Source of the DNA: Vitreoscilla filiformis
GTDB lineage: Bacteria > Pseudomonadota > Gammaproteobacteria > Burkholderiales > Burkholderiaceae_C
Length of the DNA stretch: 64,000 nucleotides
Reading direction: 5' to 3'
Assembly: GCF_002222655.1 (NCBI RefSeq)
Contig: NZ_CP022423.1
Span: 2,294,001-2,358,000, forward strand
Numbering within the stretch: position 1 is the stretch's first letter; each line of letters opens with the position of its first letter. The translations under genes and the position numbers were made by a program. Under the pieces are notes generated by a model that saw only the letters and a program-made list of their open reading frames with translations, had not been told where the DNA came from and searched no databases. Positions 57,276-64,000 of the stretch are shown piece after piece.

Positions 57276-59285
57276 ATCGGGTAGCCGGGGGTCTTTAGCC
57301 CCCAGCTCCCACACCACCCACCATGCGGGTCCGCAGTGGGCGGTTCAACAAGTCGGCTCGCTCGACGAAGCTCGCTTCTCCTTCCCGCTCAGGTATACCC
57401 CTGAGCCTTCTTCCACAGGGCCACCACGCTCACCAGGCCCGTCTCGTGCAACCTCTCGTTTGTCAACGCGATTCGCAACGCCGGACTCCTGGCCATGCGC
57501 CAGTTCCCCTTGCCACTCAGTCCGTGCCTAAAGGCCATGCGTCTATTCACGCCCAGCCTCAACAACTCCCGGATCTTCGTCCTGCTCCTCTTCCACCGTT
57601 TCCAGTAGACCGATCGCATCCGCCTTCTGATCCATTCGTCTAGCCCCGGTACGGGCCTCCAATACTGACTGATGCCGTAGTACTGCATCCACCCTTGCAC
57701 GTGCTTTCTCAGTTCAGCCAGTCGGTGATCCATCGACACCCCCCAGCCTTTCCTCGTCAGCCCCCGCACCCGGCTTTTGAAGTTCTCCACCGTCTTCTTG
57801 TGCCACCGTATCTTGCCCGCCTTGATCGTGAAGCCTAGGAATTTGCACTCTCCCATCGGCGCAACCTGGCTCTTCGCCTGATTTACCCTGAGCTTGAGTT
57901 TTGCCTCCACAAACTTCTTGACGCTGTGCATCACCCGATGCCCCGCCCTCAGGCTGCGCACCAAAATCACCACATCGTCCGCATAGCGCGCAAACCTGTG
58001 CCCTCTGCTGTGCAGTTGCTTGTCCAGCTCGTGCAACATCACATTGCCCAGTAACGGCGACAGCGGCCCGCCTTGTGGCGTCCCCACTTCGCTCGGCTCT
58101 ACGCGGTATCCCACCAGCACCCCTGCTCTCAGGTAGTTGCCTATCAACCTCAGCAGCACCTTGTCCCCGATGGTGCGGCCCAGCAGCCCCATCAACACGT
58201 CGTGATCGACCGTGTCGAAGAACTTGGCCAAGTCCATGTCCACCGCGAATTTGTAGCCCTGCTTGACGTCTTGCTGCACCTGCTTGATCGCCTGGTGTGC
58301 ATTGCGGCCTGGTCGGAACCCGTAGCTGTTCGCACTGAACTCCACCTCGTACAGCGGGCTCAGCACCTGCGCTATGGCTTGCTGGATCACCCTGTCCATC
58401 ACGGTCGGGATGCCCAGCGCCCTCTTGCCTCCTCCAGCCTTCGGGATTTCCACCCTCCTGACCGGCTGCGGCTCGTAGCGCCCTCGCTCGATCTGCTCCT
58501 TGATCCTGGGCCAGTGTTGCCGCGCTTGTTCCGGGTAGTCCTCCACCGTCACGCCGTCTATGCCCGGCGCTCCTTTGTTGGCCCTCACCCGCTTCCACGC
58601 CTTCAACAGGTTGTCCCTGTCCAGCACCTTTTCTAGCAGTCCTTCTCGCTTCACTTCGTCTTGTCTCAAGGCTCGTTTCTCACCTCCACCGCCGCCCGCA
58701 CACCTCCCCCGCTTCGGGTTCACCGGTGCCGTCGAGATGGCTGTGTCTGCTCCTTGTCTCTCGTTGTTCGGCCCTTCAGCGCGCTTAACCTGCGCCCCTA
58801 CTACGGCCTCTGCTGACTTCTGCACCATCACGCAACGTGTTGCCACGCCACGCGCTGCATGGCTCGCAAGGGCGCTGCCTGTTTCTTCGTCTCGCAGGGG
58901 GCAGCTCCCCACGGCGCTAGGACGTTGATAACCCGGTACATCCCATTCCGGGATCCTTCCTTGCAAAGCGTTTCCTTCCATGCCGCACGTGATGCAGACC
59001 TCCCCAGGTAAGAACGTGAACTGTCGATGCACAAGCGCCACATCTACCCTAGACGCTGTACCATCAGACTTCGCCATCCAGTGCCGGCTCGTCTGGCGTC
59101 CTAGGCCTCCTCTATGTGGTTTCTGTTCGTCGCCTCGCACCTCTTGTCTACGGCTTCCTCCAGACCCCGCCTCGCAGCGACGCCCTTGCCCTCGACTCGT
59201 GGTTGTCCTGCTCGCTCTTCGCGTCCAGGCCGGTACTCCCACAGGGGACTTTCACCCCATAAGCTCACGCCCATGCTGGGCGCAC
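57276..59285 (-). mobile_element. Group IIC-attC intron, copy 1 (intact reverse transcriptase)
   Basis: This 2010-bp element lies antisense to the cassettes. On the minus strand it starts GTGCGCCCAGC (the group II 5' consensus GTGYG) and ends GGCTACCCGAT. A domain V-like hairpin lies at about 57314-57345 with CCGCCCACTGCGG on the minus strand, and a GGGGG/CCCCC domain VI-like stem follows without a clear branch-point A, as in class IIC. Removal would join CTA to AC and restore a perfect attC R'' box, the known target habit of the IIC-attC subclass. The reverse transcriptase is in domain IV; about 457 bp of ribozyme precede it. Confidence 0.9.
57389..58828 (-). CDS. ltrA: Group II intron reverse transcriptase/maturase, intact
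   Basis: This 479-aa protein has RT blocks LLKAWKRVRANKGAPGIDG, KRALGIPTVMDRVIQQAIAQ, FRPGRNAHQAI, KFAVDMDLAKFFDTVDHDVL, the GTPQGGPLSPLLGN block and the catalytic RYADDVVILV, then a maturase X domain (LRKHVQGWMQYYGISQYWR). No HNH endonuclease domain is seen, as usual in class IIC. ATG 58828 was chosen because the longer frame to 59242 runs back into ribozyme sequence. It would splice the intron and reverse-transcribe it into attC targets. Confidence 0.9.
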   Translation of the reverse strand: MVQKSAEAVVGAQVKRAEGPNNERQGADTAISTAPVNPKRGRCAGGGGGEKRALRQDEVKREGLLEKVLDRDNLLKAWKRVRANKGAPGIDGVTVEDYPEQARQHWPRIKEQIERGRYEPQPVRRVEIPKAGGGKRALGIPTVMDRVIQQAIAQVLSPLYEVEFSANSYGFRPGRNAHQAIKQVQQDVKQGYKFAVDMDLAKFFDTVDHDVLMGLLGRTIGDKVLLRLIGNYLRAGVLVGYRVEPSEVGTPQGGPLSPLLGNVMLHELDKQLHSRGHRFARYADDVVILVRSLRAGHRVMHSVKKFVEAKLKLRVNQAKSQVAPMGECKFLGFTIKAGKIRWHKKTVENFKSRVRGLTRKGWGVSMDHRLAELRKHVQGWMQYYGISQYWRPVPGLDEWIRRRMRSVYWKRWKRSRTKIRELLRLGVNRRMAFRHGLSGKGNWRMARSPALRIALTNERLHETGLVSVVALWKKAQGYT

Positions 59286-59367
59286 ACTTCCCGTTGCACC
59301 TGACAAGTTTGTTTGTGCGCGGCTTCGCCGCACACAAACAAACTTGCAGGTGAACTTTACGTTAGAA
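59286..59367 (+). other. attC site 3, right fragment
   Basis: It begins with AC, the end of R'', and ends with R' GTTAGAA (59361-59367). The stem is long: CACCTG/CAGGTG outside and CAAGTTTGTTTGTGCG against an almost complementary arm inside, with a GGCTTCGCC tip. Confidence 0.85.
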
Positions 59368-59403
59368 AGTCAAATATCGTTAAGGATCACATTTATAAAA
59401 TCC

Positions 59404-59438
59404 ATCATCAGATGATTTAAAATCATGGCAACCATGAT
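59404..59438. promoter_or_regulatory. Palindromes in the leader of the R-M cassette
   Basis: ATCATC A GATGAT (59404-59416) and ATCATGG CAA CCATGAT (59422-59438) are two perfect inverted repeats in tandem between attC3 and the restriction gene. They could bind a regulator controlling R-M expression. Confidence 0.45.
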
Positions 59439-59477
59439 CATTTGGTCGCATAGTATATAAATTATTTGCGGCCATAT

Positions 59478-59505
59478 TTTATTGTAAAATGGAATATGAT
59501 ACAAT
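59478..59505 (+). promoter_or_regulatory. Candidate promoter of the R-M cassette
   Basis: TTTATT (59478-59483) and TACAAT (59500-59505) are 16 bp apart. The -10 is also the right arm of an inverted repeat ATTGTA/TACAAT. The restriction gene starts 65 bp downstream, so this cassette seems to carry its own promoter. Confidence 0.5.
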
Positions 59506-59570
59506 ACGCGCCAACTCATTATTGACGCAATCAACTTTTAGTCGAAACACAACCCAAAATTTTTATACAA

Positions 59571-60437
59571 ATGAGCCACATCAGCATTGCCAAACAAGTT
59601 TTTCTAGCTATTACTGAAAATTTACATAATGGATATATTCCAGTTTTTTTACGGCCACTATCAACAACCGGAACAGTACAAGATGACCCTTTTGATCAAT
59701 GGTTTGGAGAAAACATATCCCAAAAGTTGCCTGATTTAGAAATAACTCATTCAGGCCCATTAACAACTCCTGATATTATCATTCGGGATCGAATAACTCG
59801 AGAAGTTATTGGCATCGAGGTGAAAAAGGTTGACGCTGATGAAAATGGTAAGGACTCCAGAGGCTTAACATTGGATTACAATAGCTGTATTCCTTGTGGT
59901 CAAATGTTGATAAAAATTGGGGGACGTGAATCTAAGATAAAAACATATTATTTCTTTGGTCTTTTATCTTGTGACGGAAATAACTTAATAGCCTCCAGTT
60001 TAATCGATGGCGATTTTTTGAATTACGATTATGAATTGCATTTGCAAGGAAAATATCTTAATACAAGCCAATATGGCCATGGCCCTTACGGAGAAGGATC
60101 TGTGCGCGGTCGGGCAATGTACAACTACCCAAATCCAATGAATGTGGCAATTGCAACATTTAGCAAAAAACATAGTCTTGTTATAAAGCAAGAATTCTCA
60201 TACCAACTTGATAACAGCCATCTTAATGAGTCTGCAATAATTGAACGTAAAGACATAAAAGGAAATGTAACGCATTACACGCAATATATTACAACAAACA
60301 CTGATAAGGTATCGCATGTTACTGACATTTTTGCAAGCTGTAAACAAAGAACCCCTAAAAAAAGAAAAGCATATCTAACTGAAATCTCAGACGTTCCAGC
60401 AAATTACACCCCTAATAAGTCAACTGAGATAATCTAA
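59571..60437 (+). CDS. Putative type II restriction endonuclease (PD-(D/E)xK-like), cassette 4
   Basis: This 288-aa protein has a likely catalytic site PDIIIRDRITREVIGIEVKK (residues about 68-87), matching PD-X-ExK of this nuclease fold. Other parts are unlike anything I recognise. It overlaps the cytosine methyltransferase start by one base (TAATG), the arrangement expected for a restriction-modification pair. Recognition sequence not deducible. Low GC like the rest of the array. Confidence 0.75.
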   Translation: MSHISIAKQVFLAITENLHNGYIPVFLRPLSTTGTVQDDPFDQWFGENISQKLPDLEITHSGPLTTPDIIIRDRITREVIGIEVKKVDADENGKDSRGLTLDYNSCIPCGQMLIKIGGRESKIKTYYFFGLLSCDGNNLIASSLIDGDFLNYDYELHLQGKYLNTSQYGHGPYGEGSVRGRAMYNYPNPMNVAIATFSKKHSLVIKQEFSYQLDNSHLNESAIIERKDIKGNVTHYTQYITTNTDKVSHVTDIFASCKQRTPKKRKAYLTEISDVPANYTPNKSTEII

Positions 60438-61561
60438 TGAATTTCAAAAAATACAATGTACTCAGCCTTTTTAGCGGGGCCGGTGGTTTAGATTTAGGGT
60501 TCGAGCAGCATGGATTCACTCATCTTGAGTGTGTAGAGATCGATGAGAATTGCGTCAAGACACTGAAGCACAACAGACCCGCATGGAATGTAGTGCAAAG
60601 AGACGTTACGATTTATCAACCTCGGCACAATAATGTCGATGTTCTTATCGGTGGGCCTCCATGCCAAGGATTTTCTTTAGGTGGAAACCGAAATCCAAAT
60701 GATCCCAGAAATCGACTTTTTCTTGAAATGATGAGGATCGCTAGGCAGACCTTGCCACGCGTTGTAGTTATCGAAAATGTGCTGAACCTTAGGACGATGA
60801 TTGCACCCTGGTCAGGGAAGAACTTTGTTGACGAAATATCTGCTCAATTTAAAAGCTTAGGCTATAGCGTATTTTTTGATGTTTTCCGCGTTTGTTATTT
60901 TGGAGTTCCACAAACAAGAAGGAGATTTATTTTTATAGCCATACGCGGAGCTGCTCCCAAAAATTACCAATTACCCGTACCTGATATAAATCCGACAACA
61001 ATAAAAGATGCTCTTTTTGATTTGGGCCAAAATGATAATCATAAGATACCAAACCATGACCCTCAATGGGGATTCAGAAGTCAAGTGCACACTAATCTGA
61101 ATAAATGCGTTTCACCTAACGATATAGCAGTTCCAATTAGAATTTCCAGAACAGGGTCTGATGGCCATCCGATACGATCATTTGATGAGCCATTCCCTGC
61201 TATTGATACAGCAACAGTTTGGGGTTGGGCCAAAGGGCACTTGCATGCTGAACGAGTTGTTAAAGACAGAACCATTGAAAAACATGTGAGAAATCCTGAT
61301 GCAACAACAAAACTTTGGCGAATCACCGCAGATCAAATGAGAACCTTTACTCATAGAGAATATGCACGTCTACAAACATTTCCAGACAATTGGGAATTTA
61401 TTGGAGATAATAAAAGAGATTGTCATAAACAAATTGGCAATGCAGTTCCTGTGAAATTCTCGGAGCGAATTGCTGAAAACGTCAAGGCTATTCTAGATTG
61501 TCAAGAAACCGGGAAAGAATTTGAACATCAGGGTAATTTTCAACTTACAATGGCATTGTAA
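60437..61561 (+). CDS. DNA (cytosine-5) methyltransferase, cassette 4
   Basis: This 374-aa enzyme has motif I LFSGAGGLDLGFEQHG, the catalytic motif IV GGPPCQGFSLGGNRNP, motif VI VIENVLNL, motif VIII FGVPQTRRRFIFIAIRG, motif IX TFTHREYARLQTFPDNW and motif X HKQIGNAVPVKFS. The variable target-recognition region is between about 190 and 300. It protects the host from the linked nuclease. Its stop codon is 4 bp before attC4. Confidence 0.95.
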   Translation: MNFKKYNVLSLFSGAGGLDLGFEQHGFTHLECVEIDENCVKTLKHNRPAWNVVQRDVTIYQPRHNNVDVLIGGPPCQGFSLGGNRNPNDPRNRLFLEMMRIARQTLPRVVVIENVLNLRTMIAPWSGKNFVDEISAQFKSLGYSVFFDVFRVCYFGVPQTRRRFIFIAIRGAAPKNYQLPVPDINPTTIKDALFDLGQNDNHKIPNHDPQWGFRSQVHTNLNKCVSPNDIAVPIRISRTGSDGHPIRSFDEPFPAIDTATVWGWAKGHLHAERVVKDRTIEKHVRNPDATTKLWRITADQMRTFTHREYARLQTFPDNWEFIGDNKRDCHKQIGNAVPVKFSERIAENVKAILDCQETGKEFEHQGNFQLTMAL

Positions 61562-61565
61562 AAGT

Positions 61566-61570
61566 TTCTA
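61566..61570 (+). other. attC site 4, left fragment of R''
   Basis: TTCTA is the first part of TTCTAAC, whose last two bases are at 63582-63583 beyond intron copy 2. TTCTAAC is complementary to GTTAGAA at the start of cassette 4. Confidence 0.8.
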
Positions 61571-63581
61571 ATCGGGTAGCCGGGGGTCTTTAGCCCCCAG
61601 CTCCCACACCACCCACCATGCGGGTCCGCAGTGGGCGGTTCAACAAGTCGGCTCGCTCGACGAAGCTCGCTTCTCCTTCCCGCTCAGGTATACCCCTGAG
61701 CCTTCTTCCACAGGGCCACCACGCTCACCAGGCCCGTCTCGTGCAACCTCTCGTTTGTCAACGCGATTCGCAACGCCGGACTCCTGGCCATGCGCCAGTT
61801 CCCCTTGCCACTCAGTCCGTGCCTAAAGGCCATGCGTCTATTCACGCCCAGCCTCAACAACTCCCGGATCTTCGTCCTGCTCCTCTTCCACCGTTTCCAG
61901 TAGACCGATCGCATCCGCCTTCTGATCCATTCGTCTAGCCCCGGTACGGGCCTCCAATACTGACTGATGCCGTAGTACTGCATCCACCCTTGCACGTGCT
62001 TTCTCAGTTCAGCCAGTCGGTGATCCATCGACACCCCCCAGCCTTTCCTCGTCAGCCCCCGCACCCGGCTTTTGAAGTTCTCCACCGTCTTCTTGTGCCA
62101 CCGTATCTTGCCCGCCTTGATCGTGAAGCCTAGGAATTTGCACTCTCCCATCGGCGCAACCTGGCTCTTCGCCTGATTTACCCTGAGCTTGAGTTTTGCC
62201 TCCACAAACTTCTTGACGCTGTGCATCACCCGATGCCCCGCCCTCAGGCTGCGCACCAAAATCACCACATCGTCCGCATAGCGCGCAAACCTGTGCCCTC
62301 TGCTGTGCAGTTGCTTGTCCAGCTCGTGCAACATCACATTGCCCAGTAACGGCGACAGCGGCCCGCCTTGTGGCGTCCCCACTTCGCTCGGCTCTACGCG
62401 GTATCCCACCAGCACCCCTGCTCTCAGGTAGTTGCCTATCAACCTCAGCAGCACCTTGTCCCCGATGGTGCGGCCCAGCAGCCCCATCAACACGTCGTGA
62501 TCGACCGTGTCGAAGAACTTGGCCAAGTCCATGTCCACCGCGAATTTGTAGCCCTGCTTGACGTCTTGCTGCACCTGCTTGATCGCCTGGTGTGCATTGC
62601 GGCCTGGTCGGAACCCGTAGCTGTTCGCACTGAACTCCACCTCGTACAGCGGGCTCAGCACCTGCGCTATGGCTTGCTGGATCCACCCTGTCCATCACGG
62701 TCGGGATGCCCAGCGCCCTCTTGCCTCCTCCAGCCTTCGGGATTTCCACCCTCCTGACCGGCTGCGGCTCGTAGCGCCCTCGCTCGATCTGCTCCTTGAT
62801 CCTGGGCCAGTGTTGCCGCGCTTGTTCCGGGTAGTCCTCCACCGTCACGCCGTCTATGCCCGGCGCTCCTTTGTTGGCCCTCACCCGCTTCCACGCCTTC
62901 AACAGGTTGTCCCTGTCCAGCACCTTTTCTAGCAGTCCTTCTCGCTTCACTTCGTCTTGTCTCAAGGCTCGTTTCTCACCTCCACCGCCGCCCGCACACC
63001 TCCCCCGCTTCGGGTTCACCGGTGCCGTCGAGATGGCTGTGTCTGCTCCTTGTCTCTCGTTGTTCGGCCCTTCAGCGCGCTTAACCTGCGCCCCTACTAC
63101 GGCCTCTGCTGACTTCTGCACCATCACGCAACGTGTTGCCACGCCACGCGCTGCATGGCTCGCAAGGGCGCTGCCTGTTTCTTCGTCTCGCAGGGGGCAG
63201 CTCCCCACGGCGCTAGGACGTTGATAACCCGGTACATCCCATTCCGGGATCCTTCCTTGCAAAGCGTTTCCTTCCATGCCGCACGTGATGCAGACCTCCC
63301 CAGGTAAGAACGTGAACTGTCGATGCACAAGCGCCACATCTACCCTAGACGCTGTACCATCAGACTTCGCCATCCAGTGCCGGCTCGTCTGGCGTCCTAG
63401 GCCTCCTCTATGTGGTTTCTGTTCGTCGCCTCGCACCTCTTGTCTACGGCTTCCTCCAGACCCCGCCTCGCAGCGACGCCCTTGCCCTCGACTCGTGGTT
63501 GTCCTGCTCGCTCTTCGCGTCCAGGCCGGTACTCCCACAGGGGACTTTCACCCCATAAGCTCACGCCCATGCTGGGCGCAC
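61571..63581 (-). mobile_element. Group IIC-attC intron, copy 2 (frameshifted reverse transcriptase)
   Basis: This 2011-bp element appears identical to copy 1 except for one inserted C at about 62683-62684. It sits at exactly the same place in its attC (CTA^AC) and has the same GTGCG start and CGAT end on the minus strand. The near-identity points to a very recent retrotransposition or duplication. Confidence 0.9.
61684..63124 (-). pseudogene. ltrA: Group II intron reverse transcriptase, frameshifted
   Basis: The N-terminal frame (start ATG 63124) follows the intact copy up to GIPTVMDRV, then goes out of frame (DPASHSAG) because GATCACC of copy 1 reads GATCCACC here. The rest, with the FRPGRNAHQAI, RYADDVV and maturase blocks, is open in the original frame (61684-62661). 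As sequenced the RT is inactive, so copy 2 would depend on the protein of copy 1. Confidence 0.85.
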
Positions 63582-63664
63582 ACTTGTCAATCAACCTGAC
63601 GTCGCCGCCCGCCCCGCGCTTACGCGCGTGGCGGGCGGCGCCGCAGGTTATTTTTACGTTAGAC
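63582..63664 (+). other. attC site 4, right fragment
   Basis: It begins with AC of the split R'' and ends with R' GTTAGAC (63658-63664). The stem pairs AACCTG with CAGGTT and GCCGCCCGCC with GGCGGGCGGC. Confidence 0.85.
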
Positions 63665-63785
63665 AAAAAGTCAACAATACCTCACTATTTTCTAGGACTT
63701 GCAAAAATTAACCAATTGATATAGATTGAAGACTCTGTTTTCAGCAAGTTGCTGGAGATGAAATTTACTTTTATATGGAGAAATC

Positions 63786-64000
63786 ATGGCTATTCAAAAC
63801 GCAGTTATTACAGGTTTAGCAGGAAATGAAATCTCAAAGAAGATCGCAGGGTCAGACGAGGTAAGCGTCGGTCGAACGGCTGTAGCAGTTGGCGCAGGGG
63901 CTGCTACAGGTGCTGTAGCAAGCGGAGCTGTTGTTGTTGGGGCCGCAGCACTGGGTGTGGCTGCCGCTCCAATTGTTGTTCCGCTTGCAGTCGCAAGTGC
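63786..64000 (+). CDS. Glycine-zipper-rich hydrophobic protein, cassette 5 (3' end outside window)
   Basis: The first 71 residues are visible. After a short polar start (MAIQNAVITGLAGNEISKKI) comes a stretch made almost only of A, G and V with repeated small-xxx-small spacing (TAVAVGAGAATGAVASGAVV, then VGAAALGVAAAPIVVPLAVA), typical of glycine-zipper membrane hairpins. A GGAG box is 6 bases before ATG 63786. It is the first gene of the fifth cassette, starting 127 bp after the recombination point. Membrane-active or toxin-like roles are possible but unproven. Confidence 0.7.
   Translation, partial: MAIQNAVITGLAGNEISKKIAGSDEVSVGRTAVAVGAGAATGAVASGAVVVGAAALGVAAAPIVVPLAVAS

Larger units (their letters stand above)
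53926..64000 (+). mobile_element. Integron gene-cassette array without visible integrase (CALIN-like)
   Basis: Five cassettes in one orientation are seen. Their recombination points are after G53926, G55080, G55345, G59361 and G63658. Each complete cassette begins TTATTC, TTATGC, TTAGGC or TTAGAA and has as R'' the exact reverse complement of its own first box, the rule for integron cassettes. Composition is much lower in GC than the core genome. Two group II introns interrupt attC3 and attC4. No intI lies to the left within the window; the array continues past the right end. Confidence 0.88.

Noticed and set aside
58073..58928. Plus-strand ORFs inside the introns (also at 62368-63224)
   Set aside because: They are antisense to the RT and ribozyme, with proline/serine/arginine-rich translations and no recognisable domain.
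58829..59242. N-terminal extension of the intron reverse transcriptase to 617 aa
   Set aside because: This part overlaps the ribozyme's 5' domains, has no RT motif, and the start at 58828 gives the normal size for class IIC proteins.
59286..59360. attC3 hairpin as a rho-independent terminator
   Set aside because: The long stem is not followed by a T-run, and R'/R'' boxes and the bulged layout identify it as attC.
53758..64000. Prophage or transposon as explanation for the low-GC region
   Set aside because: There are no phage structural or lysis genes, transposase genes or terminal inverted repeats; cassette boundaries follow the attC rule instead.

Overview
The window is chromosomal DNA of a betaproteobacterium, most likely a Burkholderiales member near Comamonadaceae or the Sphaerotilus/Leptothrix group. 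This is inferred from the high-GC codon use up to about 53.7 kb and the gene content: paired DUF1800/DUF1501 genes, a DUF3138 porin-like protein, ThrH, scoAB beside a PAS-LuxR regulator, and a tandem glycine riboswitch ahead of gcvTHP. I could not run any search, so family names rest on motifs and domain order read from the translations.

Layout. 1-2.3 kb: DUF1800 (cut by the window edge) and Tat-exported DUF1501. 2.3-15.4 kb, all minus strand: a polyamine uptake and catabolism cluster. In transcription order it holds a PuuD-type hydrolase, a PuuA-type ligase (frameshifted as sequenced), SpuC aminotransferase, PotFGHI transporter, DUF3138 porin, PuuC dehydrogenase, a second glutamine-synthetase-like ligase and a DMT permease. 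An Lrp/AsnC regulator is divergent, and perfect inverted repeats lie between it and puuD. 16-19.4 kb: hemerythrin-like protein, SpeB ureohydrolase (a possible source of putrescine) and isocitrate lyase. 19.5-21.3 kb: an unusual two-gene unit, a YaaW/UPF0174-like protein overlapping a hydrophobic protein of unknown function. 21.3-25.6 kb: ThrH, a tyrosine recombinase divergent from a KfrA-like coiled-coil DNA-binding protein across a palindromic operator, and a nitronate monooxygenase-like protein. 25.7-53.7 kb: mostly core genes (rlhA-like, TatD, PilZ, holB-tmk-mltG, ygfZ, amt, scoAB, a third GS-like ligase, RNase AM-like, YciO, RidA, plsY, ybaK, gcvTHP behind its riboswitch).

From the gcvP terminator (about 53.76 kb) to the window end the base composition drops sharply and the DNA is an integron gene-cassette array with no integrase gene in view. 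Four attC sites can be drawn. For every complete cassette the first bases after the upstream recombination point are the exact reverse complement of its own R'' box (GTTATTC/GAATAAC, GTTATGC/GCATAAC, GTTAGGC/GCCTAAC, GTTAGAA/TTCTAAC). The cassettes carry, in order, a protein of unknown function, a tiny ORF, an OLD-family ATPase-TOPRIM nuclease, a complete type II restriction-modification pair, and the start of a glycine-zipper-rich hydrophobic protein.

Two almost identical 2.01-kb group IIC-attC introns lie antisense in the attC sites of the OLD and R-M cassettes, each splitting the R'' box at the same place (CTA^AC). Intron copy 1 has an intact reverse transcriptase; copy 2 has a one-base insertion that breaks it. 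This mobile array of anti-phage-type cassettes with two attC-targeting retroelements is the most notable part of the window. The YaaW-like pair and a recurring leaderless-promoter pattern are secondary points of interest.
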